From contig CAMXCT020000446.1 in NCBI GenBank assembly GCA_947184155.2, forward strand, positions 62,001 through 126,000: DNA of 64,000 bases, given 5' to 3'. Position numbers and translations under genes: made by a program. Of this stretch, positions 46,091 through 57,748 are shown in pieces (the stretch's first letter is position 1; each line of letters begins with the position of its first letter). Source of the DNA: Cladocopium goreaui. Lineage: Eukaryota; Sar; Dinophyceae; Suessiales; Symbiodiniaceae. Under the pieces are notes generated by a model that was not told where the DNA came from, searched no databases, and saw nothing but the letters and a program-made list of their open reading frames with translations.

Positions 46091-46359
46091 TTTGAAGCCA
46101 AAAACCCAAAAATGCAAAATCAAAATAAACCACCAATTGCCACGCTGAGGTGAATATTATCAAAAAACTGTTTGGTCGGCTTGGGGGCCCAGATCAAATA
46201 GTCGGGAATGGAGCATGCTGGCTTTTTTTTCCTGGATGCCCTTCACACATCTCAAATTTGGTCCAGTGGACCTACCCCTTTAAGATAAACAGAACTATGG
46301 TACGATGGACCACACATTTCAGGTCCACTTGAGTTGTTGACTATGCAAGCCACGTAGCT

Positions 46360-49300
46360 TACTGCCGCTCAGCCAAGTCATCTTCATCAATGTCACATCG
46401 GCAGTCATGCGAGACACCAAGCAAGATGACATATTCCTCCCTGGATGCGAAGTGGGAATTGGATATCGTGCATACACTACAGTGTTTTATTTGTCAAAGA
46501 CCACCCGTATTTGATACAAAATCACTAATTGGTATTGAAATCAGAAACATGTTATGATATTGGTAGGTCGTGTGCCCCGCCTGGGTGGGTATCGTTCAAG
46601 TTGAGGCGCCCAACAGCTAATGCAGATTCTCTCACGGGCGATAGTCAGCAAAAAGTTCATCCATTGCTCTTTGGTCCATTTCTCTCTAGTCATGTTTCTA
46701 ACTTGTATCCTTCTGAGCTTGGAATGGCTTCTTGAAAACTACTACTGAAGAGATACCATATGTCATTGAACAGTGTGGACTATGATCTAACCATCTCAGT
46801 TCCCTGCACTACCTCGTGGGTATGATATGGATTTCAAATGTTTTTGTAGGATTCCAAAACCCCTGAACCCAGCTCCATGGAGACCTCGGTAACCATTCAA
46901 TTTTACCGATGCATCTTTAAATATGTCCTTAATCCCATATCAATTCTTTGGTTTTCCAGAGGGTGCCCAAAGATAAAATTGAATGATCACACATGCATGT
47001 ATGCCACAACTTTTGTCACCGCCCTTTAGCTGTGCCATGAGGCCTCAAAGTTTGCGCCAGTGGCACCGATCAGGGCCTTTCAATAAATCGTCCAGGCAGC
47101 CATCATCATCGCTGTCTGGGTCATCAGCTGTGATGTTGAGGTCCTGGGGCAAGCACACCATAACCCAAGAAAGTAAGGGATCTAGCTGTGCATGCACGTA
47201 TATATGCATGTATAGATCTGGGGTTTATATATATATATATATATATCGGAAAATAACCACCAAATTCAAATGGTCATAGGGGCCCAGGATAATAAAGCAT
47301 GTGTAGTGCATATCAACTACTGTTCACCACCCAACTATATGATTGCCGAATTGTGTAAGCGGTGTATTTGGGTAAGAATATCACCCGACTATACCCGACT
47401 AGTATAGATCCCATAGGTAACAAATGTGGATGAAATGAGTCACATAGGATAATATGGGATAATAACCATGAAGAACTTATGGCTATAGGTTATAGACAAC
47501 CAAATACATTCCACAGTTGCAGGCCCACTGTGGGAACATCTTGCAACCCCCTTATGGTTGTTTAGTTGACTCTTAAAAGTCACAATTGCACGAACAATTA
47601 TCAGTTGGAGATTTTTATATTTTTTTTTAACACCCCATCCAAGCTCACTGAATCATTTAGTGGTGGCTACACTGGCGACAGGATTAAACATGGTTTAAAC
47701 ATATATATATTTTTTGCCAACCCCAGTCCAGTGAAGAAGGTGGCGAATTGGTAGGGGCAAGCAAGGCTGCCAGAGCCAACCCAAACTTAAGAGGGTATTC
47801 CCCTGATCGTTTAAGCTGTTTTGCCTTTCCGTTGACTTTCTTCACACCCGTGGATTGGTCGACATTGACCTCGACCAGCTGGGATTTGCCATGAATCCTG
47901 GACGAAGGGCAGGGCAACTGGAATCATCAGTAACAAGTTCGGCTACCGCGTGAAGGTTGGTTGAACTGCTACTGCTGTGGCGAGATCGGATACTTGAAGG
48001 TGTGACACTGGAGGGCTGTCCCAGCACTCGACATGACGTGCACACTCTGTGGAAACAAGGGACACCTTGAGAAACCCTTGCTCTACACCATGGGATGTGA
48101 AGCTGCTGACATTTCTCAGCAAAACAGAGATGTTCCGATGCTTTGGTTTCATGGAACGATTGCCTTGAAGCCTTGTGGTGGCTGAAGACTTGGCCGAAGA
48201 CTTCATCACATAAATTGGAATGGTTTTCCTAATTTATAGTTGATGTTTATACATGAAAACCCAGATCCCCCCACCAGCTTGCTGACAGGTCCTCTTCAGT
48301 GATTCCTTCAGCATCTGCACATTCAGAGGCCGGTTGAACGAGTCCAACTTTTCGATGGTACCATGAAGCCTTATGAGTGCAATGGCACCACGCAATGGCA
48401 CCACGGTATGTCATTCATGAAATATTTTTGGATCTATGATATATTAAAAAACGTGTTGTTGTCTCAAACCCTTAATGATTCGATGTAGGTCAAAGATATT
48501 GGTATGAACCCAAGTTAGCATAGCCAAGTAGCACTGTCGGTTTTAAGGTGCAGGCACCGAAGTCCCCCATGCAAAACGATACTCTCCTGCATGCATGTAT
48601 GCACACCATGTGGTAAATCGTTTGGAGTAAAGGATAAACACAGAAATTTGACCTGGGACTGATTTATTAGCACTTATCATATGGCACCAAAAATATTCCC
48701 TTTGATAATTTTCAAACCTAAAGACCACAGCCCTGTCCTGCACTGCGCCCAACGAAGAAACTTTCGCACAGGTGGCCACAGCCACATCACCTGAGATCGG
48801 AAGGAGCAAGGGACCAGGTTGTTTACATTGGGTTGCAAGTGCCCATGGCTACGGGTATACATAAAAGGGGGAAATTAAAACATAAGCCGGTAAGATGGGC
48901 GAGACACTGAGGATTGTGGCTGCTCAATCAATATCTTCACACCCCTCTTCACAGCGAAGTAGAGTCTCAGTTCAGACATGCAGAACATCATTTAAGATAT
49001 CATATCATGGGCCCCTCATCCTTATGAAGTTCAAGTAACATATAAAGAAGTCGTCGCACCAGTATATTTGCCAGCTGAACACACTTGCGATCATTGCCAC
49101 CAGGGTTGCTCCATGATCTTCCCGTGATTGAGGAAGAAAGAAAAATCCATAATCCACATGGTGGAGCACATACTAGTAGGCCTCCAACTTTAGTATTGCG
49201 TACCTTGGATGTTCCAATGGGTCCAAATCACACCCGGAATGAACCATTTATAGCAATAGGCTATATAAAACCATATCGCAAATAATATATGCATGGTATA

Positions 49301-49760
49301 ATCGTTCCAATCCATGTAAATGCAGGCAGGTTGCTGCCATCAGGAGTGTAACGAACCCAACAGTTCTCATCAGATTATGGTTGTTCGAGTAAAGTACCTG
49401 AGCTGAAATACAACAAAAGATTCCTGAGGGTTGATGGAAACTATCTCCCAATTATCATGTGGCGCAGCATTGTCAAAAACCATCTGCTGATTATTCCTCT
49501 GGGTTTCCTTTTGATTATTACCCGCGAATAGTAACCAAATATAAGTTTAACCCATGGATTTGTTTTTACGATCATACATTGATCCATTGGTATACCCAGG
49601 CACGTCAAATTCTTTCCCTCTAAATCCACTCATGCGAAGGCCTTTGGAGAGGTTTGCGCGGCCTGCGCATATCTCCACCTGAGGACTTAGGATGGGGCTG
49701 GATGGGTGGAGTCGGGTGAAGTTCATCTGCGAGTTTCATCAACCTTTTTGGGAAAACAAT
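46360..49760 (-). CDS. poorly defined multi-exon gene
   Basis: Separate minus-strand segments read as protein: 49,755-49,630 (LMKLADELHPTPPIQPHPKS), 48,815-48,680 (DVAVATCAKVSSLGAVQDRA, VVFRFENYQREYFWCHM), 48,375-48,265 (HGTIEKLDSFNRPLNVQMLK), a Cys/His/Ser-rich stretch at 48,200-47,900 with uncertain frame, 47,165-47,052 (DLNITADDPDSDDDGCLDDL, then a stop if read through) and 46,445-46,360 (EYVILLGVSHDCRCDIDEDD, then a stop). One gene is the simplest reading, but two are possible. I recognise no family. Confidence 0.35.
47222..47247. repeat. TA microsatellite
   Basis: A short (TA)n tract in an otherwise ordinary interval. Confidence 0.7.
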
Positions 49761-50430
49761 CAATGAACCATATTTGCAACCAGGAAACAAAATCATTCGG
49801 AGCTTCAGGGAGTTGTACTTGCCCAAGAAGAAGTAAAATGGGAAGAAGGTGTGTGGCTCTCATGGCTCTAACCCCGAAGTCTAACCCTTTGAAACTTCAA
49901 TACATCAGGCTGAGCTTTTGCTCAGGTATGGAGCCAAAAACGTTTCTCGATTACATAAATCCAATCCTTTCGCTAATGGTCATGCATAAATCAATCTGAA
50001 TACGCGCATTGACCAGCAACACAAATAATGTTTCATATATCATATGCCAGCGCGTTGCATGACACATATTTTTTTTCGCCAAGTCAAGGTAGACATGTAT
50101 CACTACAGGTATGACACCTGCATGTCGAAAGATGGCAACAGGAAAGCATACAGCCATGCAGGGACATAGATGAGTTGAACCATGTTTGATGACATTAATA
50201 TGGATAAACCAGTGGGGGCCCCTCTATGCACGGCTGTTAATGCAAGTTGCGCCAAACCCCATAGGAATCCCCCTAGTTTGAAGCCACCATGGGCAAAAAC
50301 ACACCTGGACATTTGGCTGCCAGTGTATATGCAGCAAAGGCTTTGATTGAAACAACAACTTGATCAAGTGTCGATGTTTTTTTTTTGGTGGTAAGCTTTC
50401 ATGGAGTTGGGCCCCAAATTCCAACAGCCT

Positions 50431-53400
50431 TTACTCTGCCTTTGACTTCTTCTTTTTAAGTTTCTGGTGACGGGTCTTTCGACCGTCATCTGCAGCAGAC
50501 GCCTTGAATCCAACCTGGACTGCCTTGGCAAGGGAATAGTACTTAGTCCCATGGGGGTCGATAAAGACCTTATAGGTATAGTTTTTCATTTTCCCGCTCA
50601 ATCTCTTCCGTGTCTCGATTTGCCAGCCATCCTGCGCATCAGCAGTTGCAATGACTTCGAACTTCCTTAGTGTTGGCTTACATGTCGAAGTTATTTTGGG
50701 ATCCCCATGGTGCAGAAACACTTATACATTCCAAATTGTATAAGTTAAATAAGACCAAGTTTCCCCCTGTCTTTTGTCTTTCCTTTTTTGGCATTTAGAA
50801 GAGCTAGCTGGTCTGCTGGACATGGAACCTTTGCATTGGCTCTATCCAAAGCTTCTTGTTGAACCCTGGAAATAACCACTTTGTAGGCTGAAAAAGTGAA
50901 GTCCTTGGCATCAACGCACTCCACCACTGAAGTCTTTGCAGAGTCCTGCAAGCTGAGTTAAAAGAACCATGCCGTATATAAATCTGAAGGGATAAGGTGA
51001 TATCCTGGGCCCCATGGCTAGTTCTATGATTCAATGGTGTAGAATGGTGTAGCAGTATCCCACCATAGTATCACTCCCCAGTCAGTATACAATGATAAAT
51101 TATCTGTTTCACTATAGCTGGTCGTGGAATGGGGGTCACACTATTTTTTCTTTAAGCATATTTCCCATGATAGTATCACTACTACCCAGTCGATAAATAT
51201 GATTCTGATAATAATATAATTGATAATGATAAAACATCTGGTTGTGCAATGGCGGCTAGCGGAGGCTCTTCCTCCCTCTTCTTCTTGACAAAAGCCTTCG
51301 AAGGCTTCACCGCAGCTTTGGGTGCTGGCTTCTCGGGAGTCAAGCTTCCTGAGTGGTTGGATGACAGGGTCTGTATCTATATACAGTACTAGGACTGCTG
51401 TTTTTGTTTTTTTAAGATGTACGAAATTGACCATATGCATCCATATGCCATCCATCAGAATTATGATCGAGGCATCATATTTTTTTCCTTGTAGAAAATT
51501 GCTCCAGCATGTTTAAATCGATCCCATCAAATCCCAGTTGAGTATAGTTTAGACCAACTTGTAAAAAAAATGCCAACAAGACTCGAGCACTCTTTGTTCG
51601 ATGTCGGCGCTTCGGGGCCTTTGTCTCCTCCTGTGGCTTTTCATCCTCTTTCTCACAATCCTTCCCAGAGGTAGAGGTAGGAGTTGGTTTTGGGAGTTCT
51701 TTCATCTCAAGCTCCATTTTTGCCAAACATACTGCCTCCTTGCTTGGCATGGCAACTGGCTTAGCAAATCTAGGTCCTGGCGTTGTCCATCTCCGTATGT
51801 TTGATTTGGGAAATTCCTTCCTCACACTCCATGTTCCCGGCTGCACCTCTTTCTTGACCTTCACATCGTCATCCTGCGAGTCATCATTGTCGTCTTCTAT
51901 GTCTTCATCATCATCTTTCTTTCCTGCCTTTTTCTTCACGTTCACCTTTGCCTTCTCTTTGCGGGTGCACGCAGCAGGCTTCTTAGGGGCTGCTTTGCCT
52001 TTGGGTTTCAACCTGCCTTCTTTGTTCAAAGCAATCGCTTGATCTACTTCAGCATCAGACAAGCCCATGGTCGTAAACCCAGCAGCAGCAGCACTGGGAC
52101 GTCCAAGTGGTCTGGCTTGGCTCAGCACTTTTTTTCTTTTCAGATCACGTGTTTTTGACGTTTCATCTTCCTCATCACTGCTGTCATCCTCGCTATTGTT
52201 GCCACTGCTGCTGCCTGTGCTGCTGCTTGAACTAGATGAGCTAGCCTCACTTTTGCTTTTCTCATCAGGACACGTCTCTTTGTCTGATTCTTTCTCAGCC
52301 TCATCTGCCTTTTCATCATCGCTTTCATTTTCATCATCCTTTTTAGCCATCGATTTGTTCTCATCGGGTTCCTTTGTGTCTGCAGGTTGTTCTTTTTCTT
52401 TGTCATCGTCCTCACTTGCCTTTGACTTCTTGTCTCCATCTTGTTCACTTTCAGCGTCACTCGTGTCTGTGCCGCCTTCACTCATCAGCTCCTCGAACAA
52501 TTCCTTGTCGTCGATCACTTCATCCAGGACCTTCTTCATGTCTGCGCGTTTCAACCAGCCAAAGTGAGACCTTCTTAAGTCTTCCTTCGCCTTCTCTTCA
52601 TCCTCAGCATCCTTTGACTTCACCTTCTCCTCAGCCTCTGCTTCGCTTTCCCCTTCTTCACTTTCCTCCTCATTGCTGCTGCCTTCACCTTTGTCTCTTT
52701 GCTCCTCTGCCTCCTCTTCCTCATCTTCAGGCTTTTCGGTGACTTCATCTTCATTACATTCTTCATCTTCAGCATCCTTTGACTTCACCTTCTCCTCAGC
52801 CTCTGCTTCGCTTTCGCCTTCTTCACTTTCCTTCTCATTGCTGCTGCCTTCACCTGTGTCTCTTTGCTCCTCTGCCTCCTCTTCCTCATCTTCAGGCTTT
52901 TCGGTGTCTTCAACTTCATCACATTCTTCATCTTCAGCATCCTTTGACTTCACCTTCTCCTCAGCCTCTGCTTCGCTTTCGCCTTCTTCACTTTGCTCCT
53001 CATTGCTGCTTCCTTCACCTTTGTCTCTTTGCTCCTCTGCCTCCTCTTCCTCATCTTCAGGCTTTTCGGTGACTTCATCTTCATTACATTCTTCATCTTC
53101 AGCATCCTTTGACTTCACCTTCTCCTCAGCCTCTGCTTCGCTTTCGCCTTCTTCACTTTCCTCCTCATTGCTGCTTCCTTCTCCTTTGTCTCTTTGCTCC
53201 TCTGCCTCCTCTTCCTCATCTTCAGGCTTTTCGGTGTCTTCAACTTCATCAAATTCTTCATCTTCAGCATCCTTTGACTTCACCTTCTCCTCAGCCTCTG
53301 CTTCGCTTTCACTTTCCTCCTCATTGCTGCTTCCTTCACCTTTGTCTCTTTGCTCCTCTGCCTCCTCTTCCTCATCTTCAGGCTTTTCGGTGTCTTCATC

Positions 53401-54976
53401 ACATTCTTCATCTTCAGCATCCTTTGACTTCACCTTCTCCTCAGCCTCTGCATCACTTTGGCCATCATCATTGTTGGATTTTTTCGGGGAAGAATCCATA
53501 TTGTCATCTTCTGAGCTCATCTCATCATTCGCTTCCTGGGCTTCATCACCTTCATCTGATGATGATTGCTCTCGACTCTGTGCAGAGGCTTCTTCAGCTT
53601 GTGCAGCTTTCACATCAAAGGTTTCAGCCTCATCACCTTCACTTTCTTCAGTTTGCTCCTCTTCTTCTGCTGTGGGAACTTCTGAGTTGCTTTCTTCTCC
53701 TGCATCCTCCTGCTTCTCCTCAGCCTCGCTTTCCTCGCTCGAACTTGAACTGCGATTGTCTTCATCTTCGTCTTCACTTTGGGGTGCTTTGCGCTTTTTA
53801 CTTCCTTTTCCTTCATCTTCATCGTCCTTGTTGCTTTGTTCCTGCGGAGAGCTGGGATTTGGAGAAATAACCCTAGGAGATGATAGGCTTAAGCTGGAGA
53901 TGGCATTTGGGTGATTGGACTACCCGTAACATATCATTCAACTATTAGCAGGCTGGGTTATTTTCAGCAACTAGTGGTTGGGACAATAATATTGAATGGC
54001 CTCACCGTCATCATCCGGAGTTTCAATGGTGTCCATGGACCCAGAATGCAACCTTGGATATTTGGTACATGAGTGCGAGGGCATGGAATACTATATTAAT
54101 TTGCCTAAGGAACATCTGTTCTGCTTCCAAGACTGAGAAGTCCATTGGCAACGTATCCACTTCATCGGGATTCCTCAGATCCATACAAAAGTGGTGATGA
54201 TCAATGAACATGTTTACACCAAGTGCATGCATGTGTGACATAATAAGTTCCCAGTCACACAGTTGACAGTGATCGGGTTGAGCTGGATGATGAACGGAAG
54301 GACATTTTTTTATGGCGTATCATAACTTTGTGGCACCGCCCAGCCTCAACACATGTACAAATGGTGTGTTAAACCATTTTTTTGCACAATGTTTTTTCAG
54401 AACAAACAAGTTTTCAGCACTTCAGCAATGGGGCTTGTTCTCGTACCCAGGATTCCTTCTCAGTCTTCTTTTTGCAGGGGCCTAAGGATCAAAACAATCC
54501 AACAACAACAATCAGATGAACCTTGTCGTAACAGAATATGCGTTAAACCAAGTTGCATAAATCATGGATAGTGGCAAGCTGGTGGACAACCCTTCTTACC
54601 TCTCCCTCACGAGGAACCCGCTGAAGTTGTGCATATTCAAAGGCATCTCGAAGCCAAGAATTGCCACAGATCCTAATGTCCCCACCAGGAACCAACTCTT
54701 GATCTTCCTTCAGGGTTTCTGGCATGAACTTCTCCATGGATTTGCGAAGTTGCCTGAGATAGTGTTGCTAGATGGGATATGGGATTGGAATATTGAACCA
54801 ACATCCAACCATCCAACCACTTGTGTGCCAATTTTATAGTCCCTATGTTCTAGTTGATAGATCCTGAACAAGAATTTCCCGAGTGACAATTCAATTATGC
54901 CAAGATGCTGGCCCTCATAGGAGAGATTTTTCAACAAAGTCCCAGGGTCATCCAAGGGTTCATCTGTGGATGCCAT
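50431..54976 (-). CDS. acidic-repeat protein with basic linker and MBD-like C-terminus, multi-exon
   Basis: A likely start is ATG 54,976 (MASTDEPLDDPGTLLKNLSY), after a pyrimidine stretch and two AGs suited to spliced-leader addition. Further exons lie at about 54,755-54,594 (ETLKEDQELVPGGDIRICGN; donor GTAAGA) and 54,170-54,045 (NPDEVDTLPMDFSVLEAEQM). The main exon, 53,841-51,600, carries five to six copies of a ~55-residue Glu-rich unit (AEAEEKVKSKDAEDEE, TEKPEDEEEEAEEQRDKGEG), a Ser/Asp tract and a Lys-rich stretch. Smaller exons at 51,340-51,250 (KPSKAFVKKKREEE) and 50,950-50,750 follow. The last, 50,695-50,431, reads DGWQIETRKRLSGKMKNYTY and KVFIDPHGTKYYS, resembling a methyl-CpG-binding (MBD/TAM) fold, then a Lys-rich tail and stop. 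A chromatin role is inferred. Confidence 0.6.
52560..53470 (-). repeat. coding minisatellite, ~165 bp unit
   Basis: Five complete and one shorter unit are nearly identical in DNA. They differ by small in-frame deletions (for example the missing SEEG at 53,300 and VED at 53,400). The repeat makes the acidic domain of the surrounding gene. Confidence 0.9.
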
Positions 54977-55241
54977 GGCTGCAAACTGGCAAAGCCCAAA
55001 GCGGTGGTTGTTGATTGGGTGTTTCTTTTCATTATTCACTGGTCGATGGGGCATCATGTTACATATAGATCGCCATCCCACCAGTTCCCCTGCCGCAACA
55101 TGAATGTCCATTCATGTTCCTCATGTGCCTTCACCTGAGCCGCAGGTGCCAAGAAGAAGCAAGCGGAGCTGCCCTTCACGTCCAATCATCCCCAACATTA
55201 TTAATTCCCCAACTAACCATCATAAAATATCAGAATATAGC

Positions 55242-55340
55242 ATATCCCAAAGGGTCACTTAGTATCACAAGTGACCTTGTTCAGGTCTCAAGTAACCTTT
55301 CGATAAATAATCTCTAAGGGACCTCAATTGGAGGTCACTT
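55242..55340. repeat. GGGTCACTTAG motif, right edge of the gene block
   Basis: ATATCCCAAAGGGTCACTTA (55,242-55,261) matches the first copy at 33,891 except for one A, in the same orientation. AAGTGACC, AAGTAACC and GGTCACTT variants follow. Confidence 0.75.
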
Positions 55341-55629
55341 TGAAGATCCTGGTACATGTTATATATATATTATTTATATGTCACGTGTACATATATGTAT
55401 GTTATATCATATGGAACAATGATATGTTTATACATGATATGAAACATAACTTGTAACATGATAACAGACTTATGTAACATGATTATAAATGATTATGATG
55501 TTCCATATCACAACCTGAATATGATTATGTAAATATCATAAAATATTGGAAATAATATTATATATGATATGGGGTCATATGATGTAGTGATGGAATGCAT
55601 TCTTGTATTATATAAATATCATATTAAGA

Positions 55630-55765
55630 TACCTGGACCCTCGAAGTACTGAAAGTGCAATGATTACTTTGGCGACACAAGATTGGTCAATGCCAATCTC
55701 TTCTCGTACTGACTGTGATGGATAGTTCGATGTCCAAAGAATTAACATAGGTAACACGCTGAAAA
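55630..55765 (-). CDS. exon-like segment with a helix-turn-helix pattern
   Basis: The minus strand reads LWTSNYPSQSVREEIGIDQS and then CVAKVIIALSVLRG after an acceptor ACCATTTTCAG. The pattern EEIGID-S-VAKV...LR is that of a helix-turn-helix, similar in spacing to the N-terminal part of ISXO2-like transposases. It has no neighbouring catalytic domain, so it may be a relic. Confidence 0.3.
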
Positions 55766-55942
55766 TGGTTAAAAGTGTGCATTTACATACATGGATACCT
55801 TTATAGTCCTTTATACAATGATATACACTCCTATCTACATCTCATGAGATTCCAGCAAAACGACAATCCTCAACCTCGGTTGAATGAAATCCCATCCCAT
55901 TATACTGGTTGATAGGCAACCCAATGTAAATTACCGCTGAAT

Positions 55943-55981
55943 CCTGGGGCTACCTGCTTCACTGAAGCAGGTAGCCCCAGG
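55943..55981. repeat. perfect 18 bp hairpin
   Basis: CCTGGGGCTACCTGCTTC at 55,943-55,960 and its exact complement at 55,964-55,981 leave only a three-base ACT loop. It stands alone in AT-rich DNA about 180 bases below a channel exon. Confidence 0.9.
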
Positions 55982-56163
55982 TAGCACAGGCCTTTTTTTG
56001 AATAATCAATAAGCAGTGGCAAATAGTGGCGAATCTATATAAATAAAACATCAAAAAAAACATGTTCCAATAATTTCCAAATCACATCCATGTTATAAAT
56101 ACCATCATAAATCACCAGCATTAAACAAACCCCGCTATTTGTTTATCGTCCAGTCAACCTCGC

Positions 56164-56211
56164 CTTCATCTGCCGGATGAACAAGACATCGTCCAAGACA
56201 TCCGTGAACTC
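56164..56211 (-). CDS. ion-channel gene: linker exon between the EF-hands
   Basis: It reads EFTDVLDDVLFIRQMK, phase 0 at both ends. The acceptor is TGCGCCAAG. The donor is GC (AAG/GCGAGG). Its first Glu is the last ligand of the first EF loop. Its last residues run into VLDIDLEELPDIF of the exon at 33,735. That exact fit, in residues and phase, is the main evidence that the two halves are one gene. Confidence 0.8.
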
Positions 56212-56358
56212 CTTGGCGCACAGGACGGCGCCCGGCGCGTTGAAGATTCATGGGGGGAAGATGTGAAAACAGGCTATGCAAACATGAAATCAATAGTAAA
56301 ATTATTATAAAAAATAGGTTATACATATTATGAATAGATTAAAATAGATTAATGGATA

Positions 56359-56469
56359 TACCATATGGTTATTTAACATAGCCATGGAAAGATCCAGCAT
56401 TTACAATAGGTAAACAATCTATTTCTATGGGCCATGGCTTCCATGGTTATGTTAAATAGCCAGATGGTA
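56359..56469. repeat. palindromic element, copy 12
   Basis: Termini are TACCATATGGTTATTTAAC and TTAAATAGCCAGATGGTA. It is of the same subtype as copies 4 and 14 and lies inside a channel intron. Confidence 0.85.
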
Positions 56470-56849
56470 ACATACGATAAAAATAGATTATGTTTTTTGC
56501 TGATAAAAATCAAGAATATTATAGTTGCCAAGATAATCGTTCTTGCCGCAACACTCGAGGTAATACAATAGGTTTGTAACAGGGTGTTAAATTGATCGAC
56601 AATAAGTCTATTTATAACAATAGGCTACTAATTTGTGATTAATTACACCTATTAATTTACAACCAATAATTACACCTAATATAAATAGTTTGGTCAATTC
56701 TCAGTATATTAATAGATGTAACCCATGCTTGAAAATAAATGCAATTTGTATATGTCTGATTGCCTTTATACCTCTACGGTTTTTTTAATAGGGAAAATGA
56801 TGGAAAACAAAGAGTGGATTTAATGGTAACCCATGTCACATCCATCTAC

Positions 56850-56898
56850 CGATGTCACACCTATCTATCTGTCTAGATATCTACATATCTATCTATCG

Positions 56899-56929
<31 letters not shown>

Positions 56930-57525
56930 TCCTATCTATCCTATCTATCTAAGCTATCTAATCTATCTAATCTATCTAATCTATCTAATCTATCTAATCT
57001 AACCGAATCTAATCTAATCTAGTCTTGTCTTATCTATCCTATCTATCCTACCTATCTGATCTATCTAAGCTATCTAATCTATCTAATGTATCTAATCTAT
57101 CCAATCTATCCAATCTATCAAATCTCTACCCTATCTATCACATATGTAATATCTATCTAATCTATCTAATCTATCTAATCTATCTAATCTATCTAATCGA
57201 TCTAATCTATCTAATCTATCTAATCTGATCTAATCTGATCTAATCTGATCTTATCTTATCTATCTATCCTATCTATCTATCTATCTAACTATCCTATATA
57301 TCCTATCTATCCTATCTATCCTATCTATCCTATCTATTCTATCTATCCTACCTATCTAATCTATCTAATCTATCTAATCTATCCAATCTATCCAATCTAT
57401 CTAATCTATCTAATCTATCTAATCTATCTATCTATCTATGTATCTATCTATCTCTATCTTTCTATCTATCTAATCTAATCTGATCTAATCTTATCTTATC
57501 TTATCTAATCTATCGATCTATATGT
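56850..57525. repeat. CTAT/CTAATCTAT microsatellite, ~0.65 kb
   Basis: ATCTATCTA, ATCTAATCTA and CTTATCTTAT units follow without interruption in the intron between the first EF-hand exon and the linker exon. Leu/Ile/Ser-rich frames here are artefacts. Confidence 0.95.
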
Positions 57526-57640
57526 TCATGAATGTGTACAGATAATTGCAGATATGTTGTAAGTTTCTGTGTGCAACTTGCTTCAACTCTCACATACTGT
57601 ATTTCCCCCCCAGCCCTAGAAGTCCCAGCTCTCGGCAGTC

Positions 57641-57748
57641 CTCACGGGTAAGGGTTCCGCTGCCATCTTCATCCAGCGCGATGAACATGGCGCGCAGATC
57701 CTGCGCGATCTTCGCCTGCTGCTGCACCTGCTGTTGAGCCTTCGCTTC
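57641..57748 (-). CDS. ion-channel gene: first EF-hand exon
   Basis: 36 codons in phase 0: EAKAQQQVQQQAKIAQDLRA, then MFIALDEDGSGTLTRE. Joined to EFTDV of the next exon, the loop is DEDGSGTLTREE, a canonical calcium-binding loop with acidic or oxygen ligands at positions 1, 3, 5, 9 and 12. The acceptor is ACGGCGCAG. The donor is GA (GAG/GACTGC). It follows S6 directly, as in channels gated or tuned by calcium. Confidence 0.85.

Noticed and set aside
52673-53914. 413-codon Ser-rich frame and a 253-codon frame on the plus strand
   Set aside because: They are the reverse readings of the acidic minisatellite (GAG and GAA codons read as Ser, Leu or Phe). The minus-strand protein is continuous with neighbouring exons, and these are not.
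33736-56163. Two separate channel genes instead of one split gene
   Set aside because: This cannot be excluded, but it is less likely: the two parts supply complementary, non-overlapping pieces of one EF-hand pair and join in phase without loss or duplication of residues.
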